Source: Caulobacter sp. (GTDB taxonomy: Bacteria > Pseudomonadota > Alphaproteobacteria > Caulobacterales > Caulobacteraceae). Taken from it: 64,000 nucleotides of DNA. Below are positions 1-7,811 of this stretch, piece after piece. The DNA is taken from NCBI RefSeq assembly GCF_017744445.1, contig NZ_JAGIBH010000001.1, positions 186,001 through 250,000 of the forward strand, given 5' to 3'. The notes under the pieces were generated by a model that saw only the letters and a list, made by a program, of their open reading frames with translations, was not told the DNA's origin and searched no databases. The translations under genes were made by a program, and so were the position numbers. Within the stretch, counting starts at the first letter, position 1. Every line of letters starts with the position of its first letter.

Positions 1-128
1 AGCACGTTGCGCAGGGCGCGCCGGATGCGGCGGTCCTCGTCGCCGTACCAGATGGCCAGGCTGCCGAGGAACGTCACCGCCGTACCGGCGATGGCGACGA
101 ACAGCAGGAGGCGGGCAAGCTCGCTCAT
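1..128 (-). CDS. Partial small membrane protein, N-terminus only
   Basis: The reverse strand reads open from an ATG at 128 to the window edge with no stop, giving at least 42 residues that begin MSELARLLLFVAIAG. Residues 6-28 are strongly hydrophobic and are followed by an acidic and arginine-rich stretch (GDEDRRIRRAL), so it looks like a bitopic inner-membrane protein with an N-terminal anchor. The remainder lies outside the window. I do not recognise the family. Two strong hairpins separate it from xthA, which is transcribed towards it. Confidence 0.5.
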   Translation of the reverse strand, partial: MSELARLLLFVAIAGTAVTFLGSLAIWYGDEDRRIRRALRNV

Positions 129-177
129 AATGAAGCTCAGGCTAGCGAGAGTCGCGGATCGCCGACAGGCGGCGCCT

Positions 178-225
178 AGAGCCTGTCCGTTTCTGATGGA
201 AATCAGAAACGGATAAATAGGCTCT
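178..225. repeat. Palindrome 1 beside xthA
   Basis: Imperfect inverted repeat with outer arms AGAGCC (178-183) and GGCTCT (220-225), and a perfect inner 12-bp stem TCCGTTTCTGAT (186-197) / ATCAGAAACGGA (202-213) around a GGAA loop. It lies downstream of xthA on the reverse strand and upstream of the partial gene. It could fold as RNA in either direction. The sharp palindrome suggests a dispersed intergenic repeat rather than a simple terminator, because no long T-run follows. Confidence 0.65.
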
Positions 226-236
226 ATCTCTATCAT

Positions 237-289
237 CTAGAGCATGGCGGGCGCCGAAACCGCACACACTTTCGGCTGCCATGCTCTAG
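237..289. repeat. Palindrome 2 overlapping the xthA stop codon
   Basis: A perfect 12-bp outer stem, CTAGAGCATGGC (237-248) / GCCATGCTCTAG (278-289), encloses a second perfect stem GCCGAAA (253-259) / TTTCGGC (270-276). The right arm contains the complement of the xthA stop codon (286-288), so the gene ends inside the hairpin. The outline AGAGCATG...CCGAAA...TTTCGG...CATGCTC resembles palindromic intergenic repeats I remember from several alphaproteobacteria; that link is from memory. Confidence 0.7.
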
Positions 290-1074
290 TCGCGGAAGTG
301 GCCGACGACCGGCACGTGGTCGGAGGGCTTTTCCTTGTCGCGCTCGTCGCGGTGGATGACCACGGCTTCCAGGCGGTCGACGGCCTGGGGCGAGCACAGC
401 AGGTGGTCGATGCGGATCCCCAGGTTCCGTGGCCAGGCGCCGGCCTGGTAGTCCCAGAAGGTGTAGCCGCCTGGCGCGCCGTCGACCTGCATGTAGGCAT
501 CGGTGAAGCCCAGGTTCTTCAGCGCCCGGAACGCGCCGCGGCTCTCGGGCTGGAACAGGGCGTCGCCCAGCCAGGCTTCGGGATTGGCGACGTCTTCGGC
601 CTCGGGGATGACGTTGTAGTCGCCCAAGATCACCAGCGGCTCCTCGAAGGCGAGCAGGCTCTGGGCATGGGCTTGCAGCCGGCGCATCCAGGCCAGCTTG
701 TAGTCGAACTTCTCGGTCCCGATCGGATTGCCGTTGGGCAGGTAGATGCCGACCACCCGGAACGGCGTCGGCGCGTTGATCACCGCCTCGACATAGCGCG
801 ACTGCTCGTCGACCTCGTCCTGCGACAGGAAGGGCAGGCCCTTGCGCACGTCGTCCAGCGGGAACTTCGACAGCAGGGCGACGCCGTTATAGGTCTTCTG
901 GCCGTGGACGACGACGTTGTAGCCCAGCCGTTCAAAGGCTTCGGTCGGGAACTTCTCGTCGACGCATTTGATCTCCTGGAGCACCGCGACATCGGGGGCC
1001 TCCGATTCGAACCAGGCCAGCACGCCTTCCAGGCGAGCGTTGATCGAATTGACGTTCCAGGTGGCTATACGCAT
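286..1074 (-). CDS. xthA: Exodeoxyribonuclease III (AP endonuclease)
   Basis: 262 residues, the usual size for the ExoIII/APE1 endonuclease-exonuclease-phosphatase fold. The N-terminus MRIATWNVNSINAR carries the conserved TWNVNS motif, LQEIKC supplies metal ligand Glu34, GDYNV supplies the catalytic Asp/Asn pair in mid-protein, and the C-terminal SDHVPV (Asp252-His253) with His259 completes the site. It cleaves 5' of abasic sites and removes 3'-blocking groups in base excision repair, in the cytoplasm. Its ATG (1072-1074) is divergent from the small membrane gene at 1110, and its stop lies in a strong palindrome. The assignment is secure. Confidence 0.95.
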   Translation of the reverse strand: MRIATWNVNSINARLEGVLAWFESEAPDVAVLQEIKCVDEKFPTEAFERLGYNVVVHGQKTYNGVALLSKFPLDDVRKGLPFLSQDEVDEQSRYVEAVINAPTPFRVVGIYLPNGNPIGTEKFDYKLAWMRRLQAHAQSLLAFEEPLVILGDYNVIPEAEDVANPEAWLGDALFQPESRGAFRALKNLGFTDAYMQVDGAPGGYTFWDYQAGAWPRNLGIRIDHLLCSPQAVDRLEAVVIHRDERDKEKPSDHVPVVGHFRD

Positions 1075-1109
1075 TGACGGCTCCAGACAGCGGCGGGAGG
1101 CTAGAGCCC

Positions 1110-1448
1110 ATGACGGGTGTGCTCAAGTCGGGCAAACGATCGATCGACAAGAGACAGGTCCTGCTGATGGTCCTGGCCACCGGCGCATGCGTGGCTCTGG
1201 CCGTGCTGGGCGGCATCCTGGCGATCTTCACGCCGCTGGTCTTCGATCGCTCAGGCAACCTGACGAACCCCGTCGCCTGGCTGGGTTTCGTGTTCGCCGC
1301 CTCGTTCTGGGTGGTGTGCCTGCTGGCCCCGCTGGCCGGCTGGATCCTGTGGCGCAAGAACGAGACGACCCTGTCCTGGGCCGCCATGGCCGCGCCGCTG
1401 GCCTGGGGCGCGGTGGCGCTGACCTTGCTGCAGTTCGTGCCGACCTAG
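1110..1448 (+). CDS. Small three-helix membrane protein, unknown function
   Basis: 112 residues. I chose the ATG at 1110 because GGGAGG (1095-1100) sits at good spacing before it; the open frame extends back to a TTG at 1074 overlapping the xthA start, which is less likely. Three hydrophobic stretches are visible at about residues 18-42, 50-75 and 85-110, joined by short loops; the second connector is basic (WRKNET). No catalytic motif is seen and I do not recognise the family. It is transcribed away from xthA and is followed by a paired-palindrome repeat. Confidence 0.7.
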   Translation: MTGVLKSGKRSIDKRQVLLMVLATGACVALAVLGGILAIFTPLVFDRSGNLTNPVAWLGFVFAASFWVVCLLAPLAGWILWRKNETTLSWAAMAAPLAWGAVALTLLQFVPT

Positions 1449-1467
1449 CACCCGAGGCAAAATATCG

Positions 1468-1600
1468 TTGCCTTCCTCGCCCTTGTGGCGAGGACCCATG
1501 GCGCCGTTAGGCTGGGAGAAGCCGGATGGGCTCAGCCAGCATGGTCGTGTTCAAAGCCAGCTGAACGCTGGGTCCTCGCCACAAAGGCGAGGAAGGCAAT
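1468..1600. repeat. Paired inverted palindromic element (REPIN-like) A
   Basis: Two 32-bp arms in inverted orientation, 1468-1499 and 1569-1600, match with only two differences. Each arm is itself a hairpin (CCTCGCC, short loop, GGCGAGG) followed by ACCCA. About 70 bp of unrelated sequence separates the arms. The layout, hairpin plus ACCCA facing its inverse, is the same as in the elements at 6081, 22694, 28950 and 55358, although the stem sequence differs. It sits between a small membrane gene and erpA, which converge here. Confidence 0.8.
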
Positions 1601-1631
1601 GTTTTTGAACATCGCAAAAATTTCAGAGTTC

Positions 1632-1964
1632 TCAGATCGAGAAGCTGACGCCGCAGCCGCAGCTGGACTTGGCGTTCGGGTTGCGGACGCGGAACTCGGC
1701 GCCGGCCAGTTCGTCGACGAAGTCGATCTCCGAGCCCTTCAGCAGGGCCAGGGAGACGACGTCGACCAGGGCCACGGCGTCGTCGCGCTCGATCTTCAGG
1801 TCGTCGTCCTCGACGGTGTCGACCAGGTCGAAGCGGTACTGGAAGCCCGAGCAGCCGCCGCCGTCGACGGCGACGCGCAGCATGAGGGGGCGGCCTTCGC
1901 TAGCAGCGATGGTCTTGATCCGACGAGCGGCGTTTTCGGAAAGCGTTAAGTCTACTTGGGTCAT
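1632..1964 (-). CDS. erpA: Iron-sulfur cluster insertion protein, A-type carrier
   Basis: 110 residues, typical of the HesB/IscA/ErpA family. The three invariant cysteines are present: Cys38 in GGGCSGF and Cys102/Cys104 in the C-terminal SCGCG motif. A-type carriers receive Fe-S clusters from the scaffold and hand them to apoproteins in the cytoplasm. The gene stands alone, divergent from dgt, and not in an isc or suf cluster, which favours ErpA over IscA or SufA; the sequence alone cannot separate these. The 88-bp gap to dgt must contain both promoters. Confidence 0.9.
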   Translation of the reverse strand: MTQVDLTLSENAARRIKTIAASEGRPLMLRVAVDGGGCSGFQYRFDLVDTVEDDDLKIERDDAVALVDVVSLALLKGSEIDFVDELAGAEFRVRNPNAKSSCGCGVSFSI

Positions 1965-2052
1965 GGCTGTGGAAAAGTCACCTTCGGCCTATATGAGGGT
2001 GACGCGGCCTCTACGGAAGGGGTCAAATGGTCAAACGCGATAAAGGCGGTTC

Positions 2053-3237
2053 ATGTCCTCGACCCCGTACTTCGTCCCCCGCGCGCCCTATGCCGAGGAT
2101 CCCTTCAAGTCGAAGGGCCGCCGGTTCCAGGAGGACGAAAGCCGCACCCGCACGCCGTTCGCGCGCGACCGCGACCGTATCATCCATACCTCGGCCTTCC
2201 GCCGTCTGAAGGAAAAGACCCAGGTCTTCGTCGCGCACGAGGGTGACAACTTCCGCACCCGCCTGACACACTCGCTGGAAGTGGCGCAGGTGGCGCGATC
2301 GCTGGCCACGGCCTTGGGTCTGGACAGCGACCTGGCCGAGACCATCGCCCTGGGTCACGACCTGGGCCATCCGCCGTTCGGCCACGCCGGCGAGGACGAG
2401 CTCGAGATCCAGATGCGCGACTACGGCGGCTTCGACCACAACGTGCAGACGTTCCGAGTCGTGACCGAGCTGGAGCACCGCTATCCGGATTTCCTGGGCC
2501 TGAACCTCACCTGGGAGACCCTGGAAGGGATCATCAAGCACAACGGCCCGGTGACCAACAAACTGGGCAAGCCGTCCTGGAAGGCCATCCAGAAGTACGA
2601 CAACGAGTACGAGCTGGGCCTGAACACCTGGGCGTCGGCCGAGGCGCAGGTCGCGGCCCTGGCCGATGACATCGCCTACAACAACCACGACGTCGATGAC
2701 GGCGTCACCGCGGGCCTCTTCACCCTGGACGAGCTGCTGGACGTGCCGCTGATCGGCCCGATCCTGTTCGCCGTGAAGAGCGAGCGTCCCGACCTCGACC
2801 CGCGCCTGACCCACCTGGAAGCCGTCCGCCGCATGATCGGCGCGATGATCGACGACGTGATGGGCGAGACCCTGCAGCGCGCCGCCGCTACCGGCGTGGG
2901 CTCGGCCGACGACGTCCGCGCCCTGGACCACGCCCTGGTCGCCTTCTCGCCGGACATGGCCGAGGATCTGGCCCGCCTGCGCGCCTTCCTTTACGAGCGC
3001 ATGTACCGCCACTGGCGCGTCAACCGCACCCGCAGCCAGGCCCGCCGTATTCTGGGCGAAATGTTCGCGCTATTCCTGAGGGAGCCGGAGGTCCTGCCGA
3101 CCGTCTGGTTCGCCAAGTCGCAGAACCGCGACGAAGCCGGTCGAGCCCGCGTGGTGTGCGATTACATCGCAGGCATGACCGACCGCTTCGCGATAGAAGA
3201 GCACCGTAAGCTGTTCCACCTCGACGTCTGGAACTAG
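2053..3237 (+). CDS. dgt: Deoxyguanosinetriphosphate triphosphohydrolase-like protein
   Basis: 394 residues, the usual length for the proteobacterial dGTPase-like HD-domain family. The HD signature is complete: His73 in LTHSLEV, then [11 protein letters not shown] at residues 101-111 and a later DD in [12 protein letters not shown]. The N-terminus carries the [15 protein letters not shown] box typical of the family. These enzymes release tripolyphosphate from dNTPs and tune nucleotide pools. In many alphaproteobacteria this gene is followed by argS and then the SPOR gene; here the next gene is the SPOR gene after 179 bp. Confidence 0.9.
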   Translation: MSSTPYFVPRAPYAEDPFKSKGRRFQEDESRTRTPFARDRDRIIHTSAFRRLKEKTQVFVAHEGDNFRTRLTHSLEVAQVARSLATALGLDSDLAETIALGHDLGHPPFGHAGEDELEIQMRDYGGFDHNVQTFRVVTELEHRYPDFLGLNLTWETLEGIIKHNGPVTNKLGKPSWKAIQKYDNEYELGLNTWASAEAQVAALADDIAYNNHDVDDGVTAGLFTLDELLDVPLIGPILFAVKSERPDLDPRLTHLEAVRRMIGAMIDDVMGETLQRAAATGVGSADDVRALDHALVAFSPDMAEDLARLRAFLYERMYRHWRVNRTRSQARRILGEMFALFLREPEVLPTVWFAKSQNRDEAGRARVVCDYIAGMTDRFAIEEHRKLFHLDVWN

Positions 3238-3416
3238 GCCGTAAGGCTCAAGACTCGGAACGGGGACGCGAGCGGCTTGAAGTCTGCCACCTGAGCGGGG
3301 CGGACGCTTCTGAGACGCGCCCCCGGAGGGTAACCTAGGGTCGCGCGCGTCTGATTCGATGCGTTCGATCCGTGCGCCCCTTGTTCTAGGGCCGAGTATG
3401 CTGGAGCCTATCTGAG

Positions 3417-4220
3417 ATGTCCGATCCGCACCGCGGGGCCTATACGCCGCCCACCGACGCGCCGCTGTCGTTCGACGCGCGTCAGCCCGTGCGCGGTGCG
3501 CGCCCGCTGCCCATGACCCTGATCATCAGCGCGGTGGTGCTGGTGACCCTGGTGGCCGCCGTGATGATGATCTATCGCAACGGCATCCGGAATCCGAACG
3601 AGCCGCCGCAGGCCGTGGGGACCGAGGTCGCCCAGATGAAAACCCCGCCGCCGGCCGGCAGCCAGCCGCAGGACCCCGCCGCGGGCCTGCAGATCTATCA
3701 CAACGAGGACCCGCAGCCGTCGGCGACCTTCGCCGCGCCGCCGGAGACGCCTCAGGCCCGTCCGGCCGCGCCGCTGCCGACCGCGCCGGTCCAGACCGCC
3801 GCCCTGCCGCCGGCCAAGCCCGCGCCGACTGTCACGCAGCCGGCGACCCCGGCCGCCAAGCCGGCTCCGACCATCGAGTCCCTGGCCACCGCCGCCGCCC
3901 AGCGGCCGGTCGCCGCCGCGCCCAAGCCCGTCCAGGTCGCCACCACGACGCCGGCTCCCAAGCCGGTCGCGACCGCCTCGGGCCCGGCCTCGGTGCAGAT
4001 CGGCGCGTTGTCCTCGCCCGCCCTGGCCGACAAGGCCTGGACTGAAGCCACGCGCCTGGCCCCCGGCCTGGCCGCCGGCAAGGGCAAGAAGGTCGAGGCG
4101 ATCGACAAGAACGGCGCCACCCTCTACCGCACCTCGGTCACGGGCTTTGCCTCGCGCGAAGCGGCCAAGGCGTTCTGCGAGGCCATCTCGGCCTCGGGCA
4201 AGTCCTGCTTCGTCAAATGA
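3417..4220 (+). CDS. ftsN: Cell division protein FtsN-like, SPOR domain
   Basis: 267 residues: a short cytoplasmic N-terminus, one transmembrane helix at about 31-53, a long proline/alanine-rich periplasmic linker (about 62-190) and a C-terminal SPOR domain (about 190-267, beginning SVQIGALSSPALADKAW). SPOR domains bind glycan strands stripped of stem peptides at division sites. The architecture, length and position next to nagZ-scpA match the Caulobacter FtsN, which is required for constriction. The start ATG at 3417 has GGAG 11 nt upstream. It overlaps nagZ by ATGA, so the two are probably translationally coupled. Confidence 0.85.
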   Translation: MSDPHRGAYTPPTDAPLSFDARQPVRGARPLPMTLIISAVVLVTLVAAVMMIYRNGIRNPNEPPQAVGTEVAQMKTPPPAGSQPQDPAAGLQIYHNEDPQPSATFAAPPETPQARPAAPLPTAPVQTAALPPAKPAPTVTQPATPAAKPAPTIESLATAAAQRPVAAAPKPVQVATTTPAPKPVATASGPASVQIGALSSPALADKAWTEATRLAPGLAAGKGKKVEAIDKNGATLYRTSVTGFASREAAKAFCEAISASGKSCFVK

Positions 4221-5257
4221 GCCTCTTGATGGGCGCCTCGTCCTCCGCCGCCATCCTCGGCTGCGCCGGGACCACCCTGACGGCCGAAGAGGTCGCGCTC
4301 TTTCGGGACGTGAAGCCGTGGGGCTTCATCCTGTTCAAGCGCAACATCGCCGATCCCAACCAGGTGCGCGCCCTGACGGCGGCCCTGCGCGAGACGGTCG
4401 GCCGGCCTGACGCGCCCATCCTGATCGACCAGGAGGGCGGCCGCGTCGCCCGCCTGCAACCGCCGCACTGGCGCATTTATCCGCCAGGCCGCGCCTATGG
4501 CCAGCTGGTCGCCAACGATCCGCTGGTCGCGCGCGAGATCACGCGCCTGGGCTCGCGCCTGATCGCCCATGACCTGCTCAGCCTCGGCATCAATGTCGAC
4601 TGCGTGCCGGTGCTGGACGTGCCCGACCCCAAGGGTCACGAGATCATCGGCGACCGCGCCTATGGCGACACGCCCGAGCAGGTGGCGACCCTGGGCCGCG
4701 CCGCCGCAGAAGGCCTGCTGGCCGGCGGCGTCCTGCCGATCATCAAGCACATCCCCGGCCACGGCCGCGCCATGAGCGACAGCCACCTGGAGCTGCCGGT
4801 GGTGAAGGCCAAGCTGGACGAGCTGGACAAGCGCGACTTCGCGCCGTTCCGGGTGCTGTCGGACATGCCGATGGCGATGACGGCTCACGTCGTCTACACG
4901 GCCATCGACCGCAAGAACCCGGCCACCACGTCCAAGAAGGCCATCAAGAAAATCATCCGCGAGTCGATCGGCTTCGACGGCCTCTTGATGAGCGATGACC
5001 TGTCGATGAAGGCGCTGAGCGGCGACTTCAAGCAACGCGCCAAGGACAGCCTGTCGGCCGGCTGCGACGTCGTCCTGCACTGCAACGGCGACATGGGCGA
5101 GATGAAGGCCGTGATGTCGGGCGTCGGCAAGCTGGGCAAAGAGGCCCGCCGCCGCGCCCAGGTCGTCATGGGCCGCCTGGTCAAGGTTCCCGAGCCCTTC
5201 GACGTGGCCGAGGCCCGCGCCCGCTTCGACGCGGCGTTTGACGGCAAGTACGCTTGA
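4217..5257 (+). CDS. nagZ: Beta-N-acetylhexosaminidase, glycoside hydrolase family 3
   Basis: 346 residues, single-domain GH3 as in NagZ. Visible motifs are LIDQEGGRVARL (about 69-80), NVDCVPVLDV, and the catalytic loop KHIPGHG (177-183) followed by SDSH (187-190), whose Asp-His pair is the NagZ acid/base; the nucleophile Asp is in LLMSDDLSM. It removes N-acetylglucosamine from anhydromuropeptides in the cytoplasm during wall recycling. It overlaps ftsN upstream by ATGA, and the scpA TTG start overlaps its own stop, so three genes are tightly coupled. Confidence 0.92.
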   Translation: MSLLMGASSSAAILGCAGTTLTAEEVALFRDVKPWGFILFKRNIADPNQVRALTAALRETVGRPDAPILIDQEGGRVARLQPPHWRIYPPGRAYGQLVANDPLVAREITRLGSRLIAHDLLSLGINVDCVPVLDVPDPKGHEIIGDRAYGDTPEQVATLGRAAAEGLLAGGVLPIIKHIPGHGRAMSDSHLELPVVKAKLDELDKRDFAPFRVLSDMPMAMTAHVVYTAIDRKNPATTSKKAIKKIIRESIGFDGLLMSDDLSMKALSGDFKQRAKDSLSAGCDVVLHCNGDMGEMKAVMSGVGKLGKEARRRAQVVMGRLVKVPEPFDVAEARARFDAAFDGKYA

Positions 5258-6078
5258 ACACGGGCTTCCAGCCCACTTTCGACTTTGCCGCCGCCGATGA
5301 AGCGGCCGAAGACGGCGCGGCGCTGGTCATCGACATCGACGGCTATGAAGGCCCGCTGCACGTGCTGCTCGCGCTGGCCCGCAGCCAGAAGGTCGACCTG
5401 CTGCAGCTGTCGATCACCAAGCTGGCCGAGCAGTACCTGGCCTTCGTCCAGCAGGCTCGCCGCGTGCGGTTCTCGCTGGCCGCCGACTATCTGGTGATGG
5501 CCGCCTGGCTGGCCTATCTGAAGTCCCGCCTGCTGCTGCCCAAGCCCGAACGCGCCAAGGCCGAGGAGCCGCCCGCCGAGGAGATGGCCGCCCAGCTGGC
5601 CTTCCGCCTGGCCAAGCTGGACGTCATGCGCAAGGCCGTCGAGGCTCTCAAGGAGCGCCCGATCCTCAAGCAGGACGTCTTCATGCGCGGCGACCCCGAA
5701 GCGGTCAAGATCGTCTCCTCGACCCGGCTGGAGGGCGACCTCTACGGCTTGATGAGCGCCTATATCGAGCAGCGCAAGCGCGAGCACAGCCGCCACTACG
5801 CCCCACGCCCGCCCACGGCCTATCCGCTGGAAGACGCCCGCGACCGCCTGCGCAGCCTGCTGCCCAAGATGGAGGACTGGACGGTCCTCTCCACCATCGC
5901 CCCGATCGAGAAGGCGCTGGAGGACGATGACGGCCCCACGCCCGCCTCGTACCTGGCCTCGACCCTGTCGGCCTCGCTGGAACTGGTGAAGGAAGGCATC
6001 CTGGAGGCGCGCCAGCTGGAGCACTTCAAGGACATCTACTTGCGGACGAGAGCGGAGCCTTTGGAGGTGATGGAATGA
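5254..6078 (+). CDS. scpA: Segregation and condensation protein A (kleisin)
   Basis: 274 residues. The N-terminal motif GYEGPLHVLLALARSQKVDL is diagnostic of the ScpA kleisin head that binds the neck of SMC, and the C-terminal part (roughly 200-274) resembles the winged helix that closes on the SMC cap. With ScpB it forms the regulatory subcomplex of the condensin that organises the chromosome. The start is a TTG whose last two bases lie in the nagZ stop codon. Its TGA stop lies in GAATGA (6073-6078), which recurs just before scpB and flanks an inserted repeat. Confidence 0.92.
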   Translation: MNTGFQPTFDFAAADEAAEDGAALVIDIDGYEGPLHVLLALARSQKVDLLQLSITKLAEQYLAFVQQARRVRFSLAADYLVMAAWLAYLKSRLLLPKPERAKAEEPPAEEMAAQLAFRLAKLDVMRKAVEALKERPILKQDVFMRGDPEAVKIVSSTRLEGDLYGLMSAYIEQRKREHSRHYAPRPPTAYPLEDARDRLRSLLPKMEDWTVLSTIAPIEKALEDDDGPTPASYLASTLSASLELVKEGILEARQLEHFKDIYLRTRAEPLEVME

Positions 6079-6239
6079 GCCTTTCCCCATCTCCGATCTC
6101 CCCGGCGAAAGCAGGGGCCCAGATCGAACCCACGAGCGTTCGACAGGCTGCAAACGCGTATCTCGGATCATCCCAAACCGCTCAGGCTGGATCTGGGCCC
6201 CGGCTTTCGCCGGGGAAATCGGTTATGGGGTTTGAATGA
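6075..6239 (+). CDS. Repeat-derived bridging ORF between scpA and scpB
   Basis: An open frame of 54 codons starts at an ATG overlapping the scpA stop (ATGA, 6075-6078) and ends with a TGA overlapping the scpB ATG (ATGA, 6236-6239). It is almost wholly made of the inverted-repeat element described below. The product has no hydrophobic core and contains the PAKAGAQ and LSPGK strings that palindromic repeats produce when translated. It may be a non-functional peptide whose translation merely keeps ribosomes moving from scpA into scpB. Whether it is translated is inference. Confidence 0.5.
   Translation: MSLSPSPISPAKAGAQIEPTSVRQAANAYLGSSQTAQAGSGPRLSPGKSVMGFE
6081..6233. mobile_element. Paired palindromic element B inserted in scpAB, with 6-bp flanking repeat
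   Basis: Left arm about 6081-6125 and right arm about 6189-6233 are imperfect inverted repeats of roughly 45 bp, both built on the core TCCCCGGCGAAAGC...GGGGCCCAGATC. One base in the left arm (A at 6113) disrupts the hairpin pairing. Immediately outside both arms is GAATGA (6073-6078 and 6234-6239), which looks like a target-site duplication. The insertion thus left scpA its stop and scpB its start. No transposase is encoded, so it would need to be mobilised in trans. Confidence 0.7.
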
Positions 6240-6907
6240 CCGTCGAGCTGGAACCTCTCTTCGTCGAGCGCTGCATCGAGGCCCTGCTGTTCGCGGCGGC
6301 CGAGCCGCTCAGCGATGTCGACCTGGCCAAGCGCCTGCCAGCAGGCGCGGACATCGCTACCGGCCTGGCGGGTCTTCGGACGCGCTACGAGGGCAGGGGG
6401 ATCGAGCTGGTCGAGGTCGCTGGGCGCTGGCGCTTCCAGACCGCCAATGACCTGTCGTTCCTGATGACGGAAGAGCGCGAGGAGCCGCGCCGCCTGTCCA
6501 AGGCCGCCCAGGAGACCCTGGCCATCGTCGCCTATCACCAGCCGGTGACCCGGGCCGAGATCGAGGCCGTGCGCGGCGTCCAGGCCAGCCGGGGGACGAT
6601 TGACGTCCTGCTGGAGCTGGGCCTGATCCGCATGCGCGGCCGTCGGCGCACGCCGGGCCGGCCGGTGACGTTCGGGACGACGGATGTGTTCCTGGAACAC
6701 TACGGCCTGGCCAATCTGGGCGACCTGCCGGGCATTGCCGAGATGAAGGCCGCGGGCCTCCTGGAAATGAACCTTCCGCCGGGCTTCTCGGTGCCCGATC
6801 CGCTGGGCCTGCGCCCGAACGAGGATGAGGATCCGCTGGAGTTGGACGACGGCGAGCAGGTGGAATTCGCCCAGGACTTCCTGGGCGAGCCGGAAAAGGC
6901 TGACTAG
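6236..6907 (+). CDS. scpB: Segregation and condensation protein B
   Basis: 223 residues with two winged-helix domains, the ScpB pattern: FVERCIEALLFAAAEPLS at the N-terminus and LSKAAQETLAIVAYHQPVTRAEIEAVRG in the middle, followed by an RGRRRTPGRPVTFGTT wing. ScpB dimers bind the kleisin ScpA and regulate the SMC ATPase. The acidic C-terminus (about 195-223) is a normal variable tail. Its ATG overlaps the stop of a short repeat-derived ORF rather than scpA directly. It converges on the minus-strand gene at 6904, overlapping by 4 bases. Confidence 0.92.
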   Translation: MTVELEPLFVERCIEALLFAAAEPLSDVDLAKRLPAGADIATGLAGLRTRYEGRGIELVEVAGRWRFQTANDLSFLMTEEREEPRRLSKAAQETLAIVAYHQPVTRAEIEAVRGVQASRGTIDVLLELGLIRMRGRRRTPGRPVTFGTTDVFLEHYGLANLGDLPGIAEMKAAGLLEMNLPPGFSVPDPLGLRPNEDEDPLELDDGEQVEFAQDFLGEPEKAD

Positions 6908-7221
6908 GCGAAGATGTTCGCCACCAGGCCCTTCTGATCCTTTTTCTCGGGATCGTTCTGGACCTCCTGCTTGACCATCTCCTTGAGCTTGTCCTCGATC
7001 TTCTTGCGCTCTTCGGGCTTCATGGCCTTGAGCTGCTCTTCGGTCACGCCCAGCTTGGCCAGCATCATGGCCCGCATCTTCTGCGCGGGCGTCATCGCCT
7101 GGAACTTCATGAACTCTTCGCGGGGCGAGGTCTCGCCCAGCGGCGCGTTGGACGACGAGGCGCTCAGGCCGCTGTAGAGGCCGGCATAGGGCGAGGAAGA
7201 ACCAATCGAGGAAATCGACAT
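6904..7221 (-). CDS. Small alpha-helical protein, unknown function
   Basis: 105 residues counted from the ATG at 7221 (MSISSIGSSS); the frame is open further upstream but that extension begins with an unlikely cysteine-rich stretch. The N-terminal 45 residues are serine- and glycine-rich and probably disordered. Residues 50-95 form a charged helical segment (KMRAMMLAKLG, then EEQLKAMKPEERKKIEDKLKE). There is no signal peptide or transmembrane helix. I do not recognise the family. It converges on scpB and is divergent from the tat operon. Confidence 0.6.
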   Translation of the reverse strand: MSISSIGSSSPYAGLYSGLSASSSNAPLGETSPREEFMKFQAMTPAQKMRAMMLAKLGVTEEQLKAMKPEERKKIEDKLKEMVKQEVQNDPEKKDQKGLVANIFA

Positions 7222-7494
7222 GACAATGCACTCCCGAACACAAGGGGTGCGACATTCTGGCAAGAAGCGCGCCAGTTACGCTTAGCTATGCTTTTCAAAG
7301 GCTTGTGGCGTAAGGGTTCAGTGAAGGCTTGGCCAGGCGGTCAACTTGACCGAGCAGAACTTGCCGGGGCTCACGCGACCTATCGCCTCGCGGGCGAACG
7401 ATGGTCTGCGGCCCCGCGAGCGCCTATATTGTCCGGCATGTTGTAACGACGCGTCACAGCGGCTACAGGGCGCTTGTCGCAAGGAGTCTCGGTT

Positions 7495-7722
7495 ATGGGA
7501 AGTTTCGGTCCTATCCACTGGATCATCGTCGCCATCGTGGTGCTGCTGCTGTTCGGCGGCCGCGGCAAGCTGTCGGGCATCATGGGTGACGCGGCCAAGG
7601 GCATTAAGGCGTTCAAGGAAGGCCTGAAGGACGACGACACGAGCAGTGAAGTGGCCGACAACAAGGCCAAGGGCGCCCTGCCGCGCACCGAGCAGGAAGC
7701 CGAAGAGCTTCGCAAGTCGTAA
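7495..7722 (+). CDS. tatA: Sec-independent translocase subunit TatA
   Basis: 75 residues from the ATG at 7495, chosen over an upstream GTG because AAGGAG (7481-7486) precedes it at proper spacing. The family signature is clear: an N-terminal hydrophobic helix (about 6-20), then [27 protein letters not shown], the FG hinge and amphipathic helix of TatA, then an acidic and basic tail. TatA oligomers form the membrane passage for folded twin-arginine substrates. It is the first gene of tatABC; a strong intercistronic hairpin follows it. Confidence 0.93.
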   Translation: MGSFGPIHWIIVAIVVLLLFGGRGKLSGIMGDAAKGIKAFKEGLKDDDTSSEVADNKAKGALPRTEQEAEELRKS

Positions 7723-7731
7723 GGCTTTAGG

Positions 7732-7758
7732 GCGCGCGGGGAGGGGCTCTCCGCGCGC
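7732..7758 (+). other. Intercistronic hairpin between tatA and tatB
   Basis: GCGCGCGG (7732-7739) pairs perfectly with CCGCGCGC (7751-7758), and GAG/CTC pairs inside it around a GGG loop. There is no T-run, so it is not a canonical terminator. Placed 10 nt after the tatA stop and 54 nt before tatB, it could protect the tatA end of the mRNA or attenuate read-through. Either would favour the excess of TatA over TatB and TatC known in other bacteria. Confidence 0.6.
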
Positions 7759-7811
7759 GACGATCCAACCTCGCGGGGAGCAGTTCAGCTCCACCGTTCT
7801 AAGGCGCGTCC

